From Ralstonia sp. ASV6 (GTDB taxonomy: Bacteria; Pseudomonadota; Gammaproteobacteria; Burkholderiales; Burkholderiaceae), in NCBI RefSeq assembly GCF_016429285.1, contig NZ_JAELUI010000002.1, forward strand, positions 27,886-91,885: DNA of 64,000 bases, written 5' to 3'. Below, in pieces: positions 18,861 to 28,737 of the stretch; positions within the stretch are counted from its first letter, which is position 1, and every line of letters begins with the position of its first letter. The notes beneath the pieces were generated by a model. It saw only the letters and a program-made list of their open reading frames with translations. It was not told the origin of the DNA and made no database searches. Position numbers and translations under genes: made by a program.

Positions 18861-19328
18861 TTAAAGCTCCTGTGTGGCCGCCAGGGCGATGATCTTGGCC
18901 CAGCGCTTCGCTTCCTGGCGATTGCGCATCGGAATCTGCCAATCCGCCTGCGCCTGATGTTTCAGGCGCAGCACAAGAGACCACGCGCCGTCGCGCTCAA
19001 CCGCATCGGCACCGGCAATATCAGCAAAGAGGAATCGCGCGTCCTGGGCATGCAGACGCAATGACCCGCGCTTTTGTTCGGCATCAACAGCAATCTGCCC
19101 CCAGCTTCCGCTCAAGGACACAACCCGCTGGCCCTTCACGTTGACGCCATGCACCGCACGGTGGCGGCGGATCAGGCTGACGACGGCCCCGGTGATGAGC
19201 GCTGCCGCGGTCAATACCGCAGCGCCGCCCGCGATGGCCCCGTACGCTGCTGCAACCGATACGTACAGCCGGACTGCGCCGTAGATGAGCAGACCAACCA
19301 GCGCAAACGCAGCAATGATGAACGGCAT
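18861..19328 (-). CDS. Small inner-membrane protein with C-terminal PH-like domain, unknown function
   Basis: This 155-residue protein has two closely spaced hydrophobic segments near residues 3-22 and 30-53, then a ~100-residue soluble domain of alternating strands ending in an amphipathic helix (RNRQEAKRWAKIIALAA). That layout resembles a two-TM anchor with a PH-like domain, which is only a visual impression. The start at 19328 is supported by AAGGAA 7 bases upstream; a longer version begins before the ribosome site. It converges with mgtC, 9 bases apart. Confidence 0.65.
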   Translation of the reverse strand: MPFIIAAFALVGLLIYGAVRLYVSVAAAYGAIAGGAAVLTAAALITGAVVSLIRRHRAVHGVNVKGQRVVSLSGSWGQIAVDAEQKRGSLRLHAQDARFLFADIAGADAVERDGAWSLVLRLKHQAQADWQIPMRNRQEAKRWAKIIALAATQEL

Positions 19329-19452
19329 GGCGTGATTCCTTGATCCTTGAATAAGCGTTCCGGTTATATCAACCGAAACGGCGTTCAAGGCAAGTCATTG
19401 CCACACATGCCGATCAAAACGACCGCTTGTATCCAATCCGGTGTCGATATGC

Positions 19453-20994
19453 TTACGCCAGCCGGAAGGCTGCGATAGCGGCGTTCAGCACCTGCGCCTG
19501 TTCTTCCAGCGACTCGGCCGCTGCGGCCGCCTGCTCCACCAGCGCAGCGTTCTGCTGCGTGGCTTCGTCCATCAGCGTGACAGCCTTGTTGACCTGCTCG
19601 ATGCCCGAGCTTTGCTCGTTGGAGGCGGCTGCAATCTCGCCCATGATGTCGGTCACACGGCGGATGGAGGCGACGATGTCTTCCATGGTGGTGCCGGCAC
19701 GCTCGGCCAGCGCACTACCCGTCTCCACCTTGGACAGCGAGGCCTCGATCATCTCCTTGATCTCCTTGGCCGCCGCGGCGCTGCGCTGCGCGAGGTTGCG
19801 CACTTCACCGGCCACCACGGCAAAGCCACGGCCTTGCTCGCCTGCGCGAGCGGCCTCCACGGCGGCGTTCAGCGCCAGGATGTTGGTCTGGAAGGCAATG
19901 CCGTCAATCACACCGATGATCTCGGACACCGTGCGCGAGGACGCGCTGATCTCGCGCATGGTCGCCACCACGTCGGTCACCACTGCACCGCCCTGGCTGG
20001 CCACGTGGGATGCACTGTCAGCCAGTTGGCTGGCCTGACGGGCGTTGTCCGCGTTCTGGCGCACGATGGAGGTCATCTCTTCCATGCTGGATGCGGTTTC
20101 CTCCAGCGAGCTGGCCTGCTCTTCCGTGCGCTGCGAAAGATCGGCATTGCCGGCAGCAATCTGCTTGGTGGCCGCGCCGATCGATTCGGAACCGGTGCGC
20201 ACACGGCGCACGGTATCGGTCAACGCGCCCTGCATGCGGGCCAGACCTTCGAGCAGGCGGCCCATCTCGTCCTGACGGTCAACACGCACGGGCTGCGTCA
20301 GATCGCCTGCGGCGATGCGGTCAAACTGTGCCAGCGTGGCGTTCAGCGGGCCGACAATGGCGCGCAGCAGCGACCATGCGCACACCAACGCCACCAGCAA
20401 CGCAAAAACGATGGCGGCAATCACGATCATGCGGAAACGCGCGTAGGCCTCGCGCGATTCATCGTAGTTGGCTTTGGAAAAGGCCAGCTGTTTCTTGCTC
20501 AGCGCCAGGCTGGTGTCATTCGAATCGCGGAAGGCCTTGGAGACGCCCTTCTCCATGATCTTGTCGGCCGTGGCGCGGTCACCGGCGCGCAGTGCCTTGA
20601 TGATGTCGCGCAGCGTGCCTGATGCGGCTTCACGCTTGGTGGCGACTTCCTTGGCCAGGCGCTCCTCCTCATCGTCGCGCGGCAGGGCCAGGTACTTCTT
20701 CCATGCCTCGTCCGAGCGGGTGATCAGCTCTTCGGTGCGGTCAAGCAACTGCATGGCGCCCTTGTCTTCCGGGTACAGCATCGCCTTGTCGAGCGCGGTG
20801 CGTGCGCGGGTGAGACTCAGGTCGGATTCGCCCAGGGCAAGCGCAGACGGAAACTGGTTGGTGAACGTCTGTTCATGTGCGCGATTGGCATCACGCAGGC
20901 CAAGCAGCCCAGCCACACCAATCAGTAAGGCCAGCAGAAACAGGATGGAAACCGTGAGCACCAGGCGGGTGCGGATGGTCAATCGGGCAGACAT
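19453..20994 (-). CDS. Methyl-accepting chemotaxis protein (Tar/Tsr-like four-helix sensor)
   Basis: This 513-residue chemoreceptor has TM1 at about 12-33, a periplasmic four-helix-bundle sensor (~34-187), TM2 at ~188-210, a HAMP domain and a long cytoplasmic coiled coil. The highly conserved hairpin tip ([20 protein letters not shown]) lies near residues 364-391. The C-terminus ends in AAIAAFRLA and lacks a CheR-binding pentapeptide such as NWETF, so methylation would need the tethering site of other receptors. The ligand is unknown. It is monocistronic, and no che genes are in the window. Confidence 0.93.
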   Translation of the reverse strand: MSARLTIRTRLVLTVSILFLLALLIGVAGLLGLRDANRAHEQTFTNQFPSALALGESDLSLTRARTALDKAMLYPEDKGAMQLLDRTEELITRSDEAWKKYLALPRDDEEERLAKEVATKREAASGTLRDIIKALRAGDRATADKIMEKGVSKAFRDSNDTSLALSKKQLAFSKANYDESREAYARFRMIVIAAIVFALLVALVCAWSLLRAIVGPLNATLAQFDRIAAGDLTQPVRVDRQDEMGRLLEGLARMQGALTDTVRRVRTGSESIGAATKQIAAGNADLSQRTEEQASSLEETASSMEEMTSIVRQNADNARQASQLADSASHVASQGGAVVTDVVATMREISASSRTVSEIIGVIDGIAFQTNILALNAAVEAARAGEQGRGFAVVAGEVRNLAQRSAAAAKEIKEMIEASLSKVETGSALAERAGTTMEDIVASIRRVTDIMGEIAAASNEQSSGIEQVNKAVTLMDEATQQNAALVEQAAAAAESLEEQAQVLNAAIAAFRLA

Positions 20995-21145
20995 GGGCGC
21001 GGCGAAGGTAACGTGCGCGGCTTCTCACGCAGGCGCGACGATCGCGCCGGGCGGCCGGCTACCTTGGCACTATCGGTCGCCCGCGGCGGGAACTTGAGGG
21101 CGGCATGCACAATGCATCACCTGACACCGCCCCTGGCTCAAGGCT

Positions 21146-22378
21146 TTAGCCTGCCTTGCCCTTGCGCGCCTGCCGATAGTCCTCCGCAAACTCGGCCCAC
21201 TGCTTGAGCGACACCTTCCGCCCGTGCGTGGCCAGCTTGAGCGCGGATTTGCGCCACGCCGTGCCGGCTGCATAGTCCTGCACAGCCTCGACCAGATCAG
21301 TCCCGAGGCGGCCGCAACTGCGCAGATGACACCACGCGGCCACACGGGCCATGGTCTGCAGCGCGTCGTCCAGATTGGCGACGACGTGCTTGCCGGAGCC
21401 CAACTCCACGCGATCAGCCGTGGGTTGCAGGCTTTTGACCACGTACGACTTCGGCTTTTCACCCTTGGCTCCGTAGACGACGCCGCGCAGCAACGCCGGT
21501 GAAATCGCCTGCGAGATGCGCTGGATGCCAACCACACGCCCTGCCTCGCTATGCCACGGCGCCACGCTGCATGCGTCGCCCAGCACGCCGGCCCAAACGC
21601 TCGGTACGGAGAGCTTGATGTCGATCAGACGCAGGGTGTCGGGGGCGTTCTCGGGGCGGGCCAGCACCGAATAGCGTTCCAGCCCCAGGCTGCCCGTGCC
21701 GGCAATGCGACGCGCGACATCCACAGCAACGAAGCGTTGGCCGTGTCCGTTCCCCTGCTCGGAATACGCCTGGAGAATGCGGCGCGCGCGTTGGGCCTCT
21801 TCCTTGCTGGCACGCAATGTGCGGCGCCCATCGATGCGCAGGTTGATCTGGTTACCGTTACGCTCGGTGCGCTCGGCCAGATACGTCGCGCGGTTGCGCC
21901 TGCGCAGGCCGCGCAGCAAAGTACGCACGATGCCGGTGGCGGTGGCGCGCTCAACCCAGCGTGGCTTGCCGTCGACCAGCGCCGCAGCATAGGTATCGAG
22001 AAACCGCCGGCAGAGGTTGTTTGCGTCTTCATCAGCCAGCTTCCAGCTACATGCGGCCACCTGCAGGCTCGACAGCACGCGCACGAGGTCAACGGTAAAC
22101 GGCGCGGTCAGTGCTTCGTCAAAATCGTTCATGTCGAAGTAGACCAGGCCGTTATCGCCCTTGAAGCTGCCGAAGTTCTCCAGGTGCAGATCGCCGCAGA
22201 CCAGCGTGCGGGGCGCTTCGTGCATGAGCGGCGCATCGATCATCGATGCCGCATACAGATTGTTGGTGCCGCGAAAGAATGAGAACGGATCGGCGGCGAT
22301 GGCAGCCAGCTTGCGCGTGAGGCGCTCCGGGTCTCGCCCGGCGTTGTACTCAAGAATGACGCGGGTACTCTCGTGCAT
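21146..22378 (-). CDS. DUF2252 family protein
   Basis: This 410-residue DUF2252 protein has the family hallmarks near the N-terminus: RDPERLTRKLAAIAADPFSF, FFRGTNN, then CGDLHLENFGSFKGDNG and YFDMNDFDEALTAPFTVDL (residues ~60-100). The HxEN and D-x-N-D-F-D motifs resemble the catalytic/metal-binding loops of aminoglycoside-phosphotransferase-like kinases, so a small-molecule kinase fold is plausible, but no activity is established. It is divergent from the GH15 glucoamylase/trehalase gene, and such pairs may relate to trehalose or glycan stress metabolism; this is inference. Confidence 0.85.
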   Translation of the reverse strand: MHESTRVILEYNAGRDPERLTRKLAAIAADPFSFFRGTNNLYAASMIDAPLMHEAPRTLVCGDLHLENFGSFKGDNGLVYFDMNDFDEALTAPFTVDLVRVLSSLQVAACSWKLADEDANNLCRRFLDTYAAALVDGKPRWVERATATGIVRTLLRGLRRRNRATYLAERTERNGNQINLRIDGRRTLRASKEEAQRARRILQAYSEQGNGHGQRFVAVDVARRIAGTGSLGLERYSVLARPENAPDTLRLIDIKLSVPSVWAGVLGDACSVAPWHSEAGRVVGIQRISQAISPALLRGVVYGAKGEKPKSYVVKSLQPTADRVELGSGKHVVANLDDALQTMARVAAWCHLRSCGRLGTDLVEAVQDYAAGTAWRKSALKLATHGRKVSLKQWAEFAEDYRQARKGKAG

Positions 22379-22491
22379 GGTCGGCCTTATCGATTGTTGG
22401 AGTGGAGTGTGAGATCAACGTGTGCATGCAGGCCACTGGGCTAAGCGTGGACGACACCGCGGCCCATCTGCCCCTTGCCCTTCGGGTTGGC

Positions 22492-22575
22492 CCGAGTGGG
22501 GGCCATCTGCTTTGTCGGCTTGCAATGGGAATGCTCCCTTGCAAGGCGTCCTTCGCGCATCTGGCCCCCACTCGG
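22492..22575. repeat. Nested hairpin element between DUF2252 and GH15 genes
   Basis: CCGAGTGGGGGCCA (22492-22505) pairs perfectly with 22562-22575. Inside it, CTTGCAATGGGA (22519-22530) pairs with TCCCTTGCAAG (22534-22544) with one bulge. The combined 84-base structure lies in the 232-base divergent promoter region. It has no T-run and could be a REP-like repeat, a regulatory RNA element or a 5' leader. Confidence 0.6.
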
Positions 22576-22610
22576 ACCGACATGCGCACGCTTCATAGGT
22601 AGACAGCCCC

Positions 22611-24470
22611 ATGCCCTCGAAAATCGAAGATTACGCCCTGATCGGCGATTGCGAAACCGCTGCGCTGGTCTCTCGCAACGGTTCCATCGACTGGCTATGC
22701 TGGCCCCGGTTCGATTCAGGCGCCTGTTTTGCCGCCCTGCTGGGCACGCCTGATCATGGCCGCTGGCAGATCGCGCCACAATGTGCCGCTGGTCGTGTCA
22801 ACCGGCGTTACCTGCCTGGCACGCTTGTGCTGGAGACCATTTTCGAGACTGACACCGGCACCGTCAGCCTGACCGACCTGATGCCCGTACGCCTGCCGGG
22901 CACGCCCAGCGCGCGCGACGATACGTCGGATCTCGTGCGCATCGTGCGGGGCATTTCGGGTGCGGTTGCCATGCGCATGGACCTGACGTTGCGCTTCGAC
23001 TACGGCACCTCTGTGCCGTGGGTCAGTCGCGTGGTCGAAACCACCGGTGCCCCTGCCAACAGCGCATGCGACAACGCCGACTGCGTACTGCGAGCCATTG
23101 CCGGCCCCGACATGGTGACGCTGCGCACGCCGGCCCCGCTCCGCGGCGAGAACCTCTCCACCGTGGCCGAATTTACGGTGGCCGAAGGCGAGGCCATACC
23201 TTTCGTGCTGACGCACTCTCCTTCGCATCTACCGCTGCCGGCGTCCATCGACGCACTGGAAGCCCAGCTCGACATCGAGGCGCGCTGGCGCGCGTGGTCG
23301 AGTCGGTGCCAGGGCGCCGATGAATGGACGGAGGCTGTCGAGCGCTCGCTTATCACGCTCAAGGCGCTGACGTATCACCGTACCGGCGGCGTGGTCGCCG
23401 CGCCCACCACATCGCTGCCCGAACAGCTTGGTGGCGTACGCAACTGGGATTACCGCTATTGCTGGCTGCGCGACGCCACCCTCACGCTGCTCGCCCTCAT
23501 GAACGCCGGCTATTACGATGAGGCACGCGCCTGGCGCGCCTGGCTTGAACGCGCCATCGCCGGTAGTCCTGCGCAAGTGCAGATCATGTACGGCATTGCC
23601 GGTGAACGCCGTCTGGGCGAATGGACCGTCCCCTGGCTGCCCGGCTATGAAGGCGCACAACCCGTGCGCGTTGGCAATGCAGCAGCGCAGCAGCTCCAAT
23701 TCGATGTCTACGGTGAACTGATGGATGCGCTTTACCTTGCCCGCAAGGGCGGCCTGGCGGGTGATGACGCATCCTGGTACTTGCAAGTCGCACTGATGAC
23801 GCATCTGGAAGACATCTGGCAGTCCCCCGACGAAGGCATCTGGGAGGTGCGTGGCCCATCCCAGCACTTCACGCATTCCAAGGTGATGGCGTGGGTGGCG
23901 TTTGACCGCGCCGTCAAAAGCATCGAGCAATTTGGCGTGGAAGGCCCCCTTGAGCGCTGGCGCGCGGTGCGCGACCGCATTCATGCTGAGGTCTGCACGC
24001 GTGGCATCCACCCACGCCGCGGCTGTTTCGTGCAGAGCTACGGCGGCGAAGAGGTGGATGCCGCTTTACTGATGCTGCCGCTGGTTGGCTTCCTGCCCGC
24101 AACGGACACGCGCATCCAGGCCACGGTGCGCGCCATCGAGGACGATCTGCTCGTCGATGGTCTCGTACGCCGCTATCGCACGGAGGCCGTGGCGGATGGA
24201 CTGCCCGAGGGCGAAGGCGTCTTCCTTGCGTGCAGCTTCTGGTATGTCGACAACCTCGTCCTCCAGGGCCGCAATGAAGAAGCCCGCGCGTTGTTCGTGA
24301 AGCTGCTGGCGCTGCGCAATGACGTGGGCTTGCTCTCGGAAGAGTACGACCCGCGCACGCGACGGTTGACGGGCAACTTTCCCCAGGCGTTCTCGCATAT
24401 CGCTTTGGTGAACTCGGCGTTGGCGCTGTCGGCCGCGGCCAACCATGTCAGTCAACGGGCAAGCATCTAG
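22611..24470 (+). CDS. Glycoside hydrolase family 15 protein (glucoamylase/trehalase type)
   Basis: This 619-residue GH15 protein opens with the typical KIEDYALIGDCETAALVSRN and GSIDWLCWPRFDSGACFAAL. The N-terminal beta-sandwich domain runs to ~250, followed by the (alpha/alpha)6 barrel. The barrel contains GGVRNWDYRYCWLRDATLTL (near 278-297) with the aromatic and acidic residues typical of the active site, and EGEGVFLACSFWYVDNLVLQG towards the end. GH15 members cleave alpha-1,4-glucans or trehalose; actinobacterial homologues are trehalases. There is no signal peptide, so it acts in the cytoplasm. It is divergent from DUF2252. The exact substrate cannot be assigned. Confidence 0.88.
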   Translation: MPSKIEDYALIGDCETAALVSRNGSIDWLCWPRFDSGACFAALLGTPDHGRWQIAPQCAAGRVNRRYLPGTLVLETIFETDTGTVSLTDLMPVRLPGTPSARDDTSDLVRIVRGISGAVAMRMDLTLRFDYGTSVPWVSRVVETTGAPANSACDNADCVLRAIAGPDMVTLRTPAPLRGENLSTVAEFTVAEGEAIPFVLTHSPSHLPLPASIDALEAQLDIEARWRAWSSRCQGADEWTEAVERSLITLKALTYHRTGGVVAAPTTSLPEQLGGVRNWDYRYCWLRDATLTLLALMNAGYYDEARAWRAWLERAIAGSPAQVQIMYGIAGERRLGEWTVPWLPGYEGAQPVRVGNAAAQQLQFDVYGELMDALYLARKGGLAGDDASWYLQVALMTHLEDIWQSPDEGIWEVRGPSQHFTHSKVMAWVAFDRAVKSIEQFGVEGPLERWRAVRDRIHAEVCTRGIHPRRGCFVQSYGGEEVDAALLMLPLVGFLPATDTRIQATVRAIEDDLLVDGLVRRYRTEAVADGLPEGEGVFLACSFWYVDNLVLQGRNEEARALFVKLLALRNDVGLLSEEYDPRTRRLTGNFPQAFSHIALVNSALALSAAANHVSQRASI

Positions 24471-24496
24471 AAAACTGAATCCGCCGTCCCGGTAGA

Positions 24497-24763
24497 ATGG
24501 CGGCCCAACCGATTCAACTGCCCCCCGCCATGCCCGACGACATCTCCAGTGCGCCCGAAAGCACCCTGCTCGGCCGCCCCGACAGCCCGTGCGTTGGCAT
24601 CTGCTCAACCCTCTTCGATGAGGTCTGCCAAGGCTGCGGGCGCACCCAGCTGGAAGTCAGCAATTGGGTGTTCATGACCGATGACGAGCGCAACGCCGTC
24701 TGGACGCGCATCCTGGCCGAAGGCACAGCCCAGGGCTACAACGCTGACGGCAGCCGCAAGTAA
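24497..24763 (+). CDS. DUF1289 family cysteine-rich small protein
   Basis: The 88-residue protein carries the DUF1289 signature SPCVGICSTLFDEVCQGCGR with four cysteines, followed by T-x-x-E-V-x-N-W. The cysteine layout suggests a metal- or cluster-binding mini-domain; the role is unknown. The start is uncertain. An ATG at 24497 follows GGTAG, but TAGAAT here may be a -10 promoter element, in which case the ATG at 24530 (MPDDISS, 77 residues) is right. It is followed by a strong bidirectional terminator. Confidence 0.8.
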   Translation: MAAQPIQLPPAMPDDISSAPESTLLGRPDSPCVGICSTLFDEVCQGCGRTQLEVSNWVFMTDDERNAVWTRILAEGTAQGYNADGSRK

Positions 24764-24773
24764 GCCCCAAAAG

Positions 24774-24799
24774 AAAACCCGGCCGAAGCCGGGTTTTTT
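24774..24799. terminator. Bidirectional intrinsic terminator
   Basis: AAAACCCGGC (24774-24783) pairs with GCCGGGTTTT (24788-24797) around a CGAA loop, with T-runs in both directions. It serves the DUF1289 gene and the convergent aldehyde dehydrogenase gene. Confidence 0.85.
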
Positions 24800-24817
24800 G
24801 TTGATGCAGCAGGCGCG

Positions 24818-26254
24818 TCAAGCCGTCTGAGCGGGCTTGAGCTGCAGCGCCTTGTACTCCAGGAACTCCTCCAGCCCGTACTTGCCGTTCTCGCGCCCGT
24901 TGCCGGACTGCTTGTAGCCGCCAAACGGCGCCTGCATGTTGAACGGCCCACCGTTGATGTCGACCTGCCCCGTACGAATGCGTCGCGCCACGCGAATCGC
25001 CCGCGCCTCATCCCCCGACCACACGCCGCCGCCCAGGCCGTAGATGCTGTCGTTGGCGATGCGGATGGCGTCATCCTCGTTGTCGTAGCAGATCACGGTG
25101 AGCACCGGGCCGAAGATCTCTTCGCGCGCTACGGTGTCCGTGGTCTTGACGTTGCCCAGCACGGTCGGCTTGACGAAGAAGCCGGTGGACAATCCCTCCG
25201 GAGCATCGGTACCACCGGCGATGAGTTCAGCCCCCTCTTCCAGACCCTTGCGGATGTAGCCCAGCACACGATCGCGCTGCACGGCGGAGATCAGTGGGCC
25301 CAGGCGCGTGGTCTCCTGCGCGGGGTCGCCCGGCACGTAGCTCGCCGCAAATTGCGCGGCCAGCGCCTTGACCTCTTCATACTTCGCACGGGGCACCAGC
25401 ATGCGGGTGTGCGCCGAGCAGGTCTGCCCGGAGTTCAGGAAGCACGCCGACAGCGTTCCCTTGACCGCAGCCGACAAATCCGCGTCATCCAGGATTACCG
25501 AGGCGGACTTGCCGCCCAGCTCCAGCGCCACACGCTTGACCGATTGCGATGCCAGTTCGGCCACGCGCTTGCCCGCACGCGTCGAGCCCGTGAACGACAC
25601 CATGTCGACATCCGGATGGCTTGCCAGCACCTCACCCACCACCGGGCCATAGCCGGTAACAAGGTTGAACACGCCCGGCGGCAGGCCAGCTTCTTCAATG
25701 ACCTCCGCCAGCACAAACGCGTTGAGCGGCGCCACTTCCGACGGCTTGAGCACCACCGTGCAGCCAGCGGCCAGCGCGGGGGCAACCTTCAGCGTGATCT
25801 GATTGAGCGGGTAGTTCCATGGCGTGATGGCGCCCACCACACCCACCGGCTCGCGCACCACCAGCGAGTTGGCGACCTGCTCTTCAAATTCAAATTTGCC
25901 GAGCAGCTTGGCGAAGTTGCCCCAGTTGAACACCGGGCCGCCCACCTGGATGGCGCGCGCCAGCTTGATCGGCATGCCGACTTCACCGGCAATCAGCTGC
26001 GCCAGCTCTTCACTTCGGGCCTTGAGACCGTCGGTGATCTTCTGGATGTACTCGGCGCGCTTGGCCACGGGCGTGGCAGCCCATCCGTCGAACGCAGCGC
26101 GGGCGGCCGCCACGGCGGCTTCGGCATCGGCAGCGCTGCCTTCAGGGATCGTCCCCATCACCTCTTCGGTGGCCGAATGAATCACTTCAATGACGCCCTT
26201 GCCCTGCGGCGCCACCCACTTGCCATTGATGAAAAGCTTGTCGCGTTGCTGCAT
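24818..26254 (-). CDS. NAD(P)-dependent aldehyde dehydrogenase
   Basis: This 478-residue aldehyde dehydrogenase oxidises an aldehyde to its carboxylate. The catalytic Cys279 lies in [13 protein letters not shown] and the general base Glu245 in [10 protein letters not shown]. Asn147 (oxyanion) and the GSTRAG coenzyme loop near 223-228 are present. The closest recognisable branch is the class often annotated as 3-succinoylsemialdehyde-pyridine or coniferyl/vanillin-like dehydrogenases, but specificity cannot be fixed. The ATG at 26254 gives the family-typical N-terminus ([14 protein letters not shown]); the further upstream in-frame region is not similar. It is monocistronic. Confidence 0.92.
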   Translation of the reverse strand: MQQRDKLFINGKWVAPQGKGVIEVIHSATEEVMGTIPEGSAADAEAAVAAARAAFDGWAATPVAKRAEYIQKITDGLKARSEELAQLIAGEVGMPIKLARAIQVGGPVFNWGNFAKLLGKFEFEEQVANSLVVREPVGVVGAITPWNYPLNQITLKVAPALAAGCTVVLKPSEVAPLNAFVLAEVIEEAGLPPGVFNLVTGYGPVVGEVLASHPDVDMVSFTGSTRAGKRVAELASQSVKRVALELGGKSASVILDDADLSAAVKGTLSACFLNSGQTCSAHTRMLVPRAKYEEVKALAAQFAASYVPGDPAQETTRLGPLISAVQRDRVLGYIRKGLEEGAELIAGGTDAPEGLSTGFFVKPTVLGNVKTTDTVAREEIFGPVLTVICYDNEDDAIRIANDSIYGLGGGVWSGDEARAIRVARRIRTGQVDINGGPFNMQAPFGGYKQSGNGRENGKYGLEEFLEYKALQLKPAQTA

Positions 26255-26407
26255 CGTTGCTTGTCTCGCTCTGGTGGATGCGCGGTCTGCGCGTTGTGCT
26301 ATCCGGGTTGTGACTAGGATCGCCGTCGCTACCCGGGCGGTTATGATCGTCCTATTGTAGAGCCAGCAGAGCGCGCACTGCAGACGCGCCGGCCGAGGGA
26401 GACACGC

Positions 26408-26935
26408 ATGACCGCCAGCATCTACCAGAAAACCGACAAGGGGCAGGAAGAAATCCGCACGCGCGCCTACCACCTGGATCAGAAACACCGCGCACTGCTG
26501 CTGATGGTCAACGGCGAAAAGACCTGCGACGAGATCCTCGTCCAGCTCGCGCCACTGGGCATGAACCAGGCGGTATTCGAAGAACTGGAGCACGCCGGGT
26601 ATATCCGCTCACACGGGATGTCGGCAACGCCCGCCAAAAGTGAAGCTGCCTCCGCACCAGACACGCCTGCCGCGCCCGTGCCAAGCGCTGCCTCTGGCGA
26701 GCGCGGCGTTGAAGGCTATCAGCGCCTCTACCGCTTCTATACCGAGACCATCAGCCGTTACCTCGGCCTGCGCGGCTACCTGCTCGAAATGAAGGTGGAA
26801 AAGGCCGGCAATGTGGCCGACCTCGTCGCCCTGCGCGACGCACTCAAGGCCGCACTCGCCAAGGCGCGCGGCGAGCCGGAAGCCGCCAACGTGATCGCCC
26901 AGCTTGATCTGCTGATCGACGAGGCGACAGGCTAG
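26408..26935 (+). CDS. Hypothetical protein with winged-helix-like N-terminus
   Basis: This 175-residue soluble protein is preceded by GAGGGAG. Residues 20-70 ([20 protein letters not shown], then a helix and [11 protein letters not shown]) have the pattern of a winged-helix/PqqD-like module. A Pro/Ala/Ser-rich linker follows, then a C-terminal helical domain (~100-175). Similar hypothetical proteins occur in Burkholderiaceae, but I cannot name a family with confidence. A strong terminator closes the unit. Confidence 0.7.
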   Translation: MTASIYQKTDKGQEEIRTRAYHLDQKHRALLLMVNGEKTCDEILVQLAPLGMNQAVFEELEHAGYIRSHGMSATPAKSEAASAPDTPAAPVPSAASGERGVEGYQRLYRFYTETISRYLGLRGYLLEMKVEKAGNVADLVALRDALKAALAKARGEPEAANVIAQLDLLIDEATG

Positions 26936-26952
26936 AGTTGCACGTGCAGGCA

Positions 26953-26985
26953 ACAAAAAAGGCAGCGCGAAGCTGCCTTTTTTGT
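26953..26985. terminator. Bidirectional intrinsic terminator
   Basis: ACAAAAAAGGCAGC (26953-26966) pairs perfectly with GCTGCCTTTTTTGT (26972-26985) across a 5-base loop, with T-runs on both strands. It separates the hypothetical gene at 26408 from the convergent ybiT. Confidence 0.9.
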
Positions 26986-27003
26986 GGAGTACGTGTGAGG
27001 TAC

Positions 27004-28626
27004 TCAGACCTCCACGCCCTGGCTCTGCAGGTACTCGTCGTAAGTGCCGAGATAGTCGGTCAGCGTGCCGTTCGGGCGCACTTCGATAATGCGCGTGGCC
27101 AGGGCACTGATCAATTCGCGGTCATGCGACACGAAGATCAGCGTGCCTTCGAACTTGTCCAGCGCGATCTGCAGCGACTCAATCGACTCCATGTCCATGT
27201 GGTTGGTCGGCTCGTCCAGCGCCAGCACGTTGTGGCGGCCCAGCATCAGCTTGCCCCAGATCATGCGGCCCTTCTCGCCACCCGAGAGCACTTTGACGCT
27301 CTTCTTGATGTCGTCGGCCGAGAACAGCAGGCGGCCCATCGTGCCGCGCAGGGATTGGTCATCATCACCGGCCTGCGTCCACTGGCTCATCCAGTCCATC
27401 AGGTCACGGTCTTCGGGGAATTCTTCGTAGGTGTCCTGCGGCATGTAGCCGACATTGGCGTGCTCGGCCCACTTGACGGTGCCGCCGTCGATCTCGATAC
27501 CGCGCTGCACGCCGGTCTTGACCGCGCCGTTCAGCAGCGAACGCAGCAGCGTGGTCTTGCCCGCGCCGTTCTCGCCGATGATGGCAATACGCTCGCCGGC
27601 ACGCACAGCCATGGTCAGGTTGTCGAAAATCTTGCGGTCGTAGGTCTTGCGCGCGTTCTCGGTTTCCACCGCCAGGTTGTGCAGCTTCTTCTCGAACTCG
27701 AAGCGCACGAACGGGTTCTGGCGCGACGACGGCTTGATGTCTTCCACCTTAATCTTGTCGATCATCTTCAGGCGCGACGTGGCTTGGCGTGCCTTGGACT
27801 TGTTGGCCGAGAAGCGGCGCACGAAGTCCTGCAGGTCGGAGATGCGCTCCTTGGCGCGCGCGTTGGCGGCCTGCAGGCGTTCACGCGCCTGCAGGGAGGC
27901 TTCCATGTAGTCGTCGTAGTTGCCCGGATAGACCTTGAGCGTGCCGTAGTCCATGTCGGCCATGTGGGTGCAGACCGAGTTCAGGAAGTGGCGATCGTGG
28001 GAAATGATGATCATCGTGGAATTGCGCTCGTTGAGCACCGATTCCAGCCAGCGGATCGTGTTGATGTCGAGGTTGTTGGTCGGTTCGTCCAGCAGCAGCA
28101 CGTCCGGGTTCGAGAACAGTGCCTGTGCCAGCAGCACGCGCAGCTTCCATCCCGGAGCGACGCCGCTCATCGGGCCGCTGTGCTGGTCGGTCGGGATACC
28201 GACGCCCAGCAGGAGCTCACCAGCGCGCGCTTCGGCGGTATAGCCATCGTATTCGGCGTACTTGGCCTCCAGGTCGGCGGCCTTCATGTAGTCGTCGTCG
28301 GTGGCTTCCGGGTTGGCGTAGATGGCGTCGCGCTCTTGCGCGGCAGCCCACATTTCGGTGTGGCCCATCATCACCACGTCCAGCACGCGCATGTCTTCGT
28401 AGGCGAACTGGTCCTGGCGCAGCTTACCCAGGCGCACGCCCGGTTCCAGCATCACGTTGCCGGCGCTCGGCTCCAGATCACCGCCCAGAATCTTCATGAA
28501 GGTCGACTTGCCACAGCCGTTGGCACCGATCAGGCCGTAGCGATTGCCCTCGCCAAACTTGACCGAGATGTTCTCGAACAAGGGCTTGGGCCCGAACTGC
28601 ATGGTGATGTTGGCGGTGGAAAGCAC
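27004..28626 (-). CDS. ybiT: ABC-F family ATPase YbiT
   Basis: This 540-residue protein has two ABC ATPase domains and no membrane domain. Domain 1 has Walker [10 protein letters not shown] (34-42), and both domains have [11 protein letters not shown] / [11 protein letters not shown]alker B motifs. The interdomain linker (P-site tRNA-interaction motif region) contains KSRQATS-like [10 protein letters not shown]. Colinearity with Escherichia coli YbiT is high along its whole length ([16 protein letters not shown] at the start). ABC-F proteins act on stalled or translating ribosomes. It starts with GTG (28624-28626), with AAGG 7 bases upstream. Confidence 0.93.
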   Translation of the reverse strand: MLSTANITMQFGPKPLFENISVKFGEGNRYGLIGANGCGKSTFMKILGGDLEPSAGNVMLEPGVRLGKLRQDQFAYEDMRVLDVVMMGHTEMWAAAQERDAIYANPEATDDDYMKAADLEAKYAEYDGYTAEARAGELLLGVGIPTDQHSGPMSGVAPGWKLRVLLAQALFSNPDVLLLDEPTNNLDINTIRWLESVLNERNSTMIIISHDRHFLNSVCTHMADMDYGTLKVYPGNYDDYMEASLQARERLQAANARAKERISDLQDFVRRFSANKSKARQATSRLKMIDKIKVEDIKPSSRQNPFVRFEFEKKLHNLAVETENARKTYDRKIFDNLTMAVRAGERIAIIGENGAGKTTLLRSLLNGAVKTGVQRGIEIDGGTVKWAEHANVGYMPQDTYEEFPEDRDLMDWMSQWTQAGDDDQSLRGTMGRLLFSADDIKKSVKVLSGGEKGRMIWGKLMLGRHNVLALDEPTNHMDMESIESLQIALDKFEGTLIFVSHDRELISALATRIIEVRPNGTLTDYLGTYDEYLQSQGVEV

Positions 28627-28737
28627 GTGGAAACCTTGATTGGAAAGCGGTGATCTGGCGCGGCAGGCATTTAGCCGTTCGCCATTTAGGGAACCTGGGA
28701 TTTTACCATCCGGAGATGACCCGGACGGACAAGCAGT

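Noticed and set aside
26938..28653. 571-codon open frame on the plus strand
   Set aside because: Antisense to ybiT, His/Val/Gln-rich, no motif or ribosome site.
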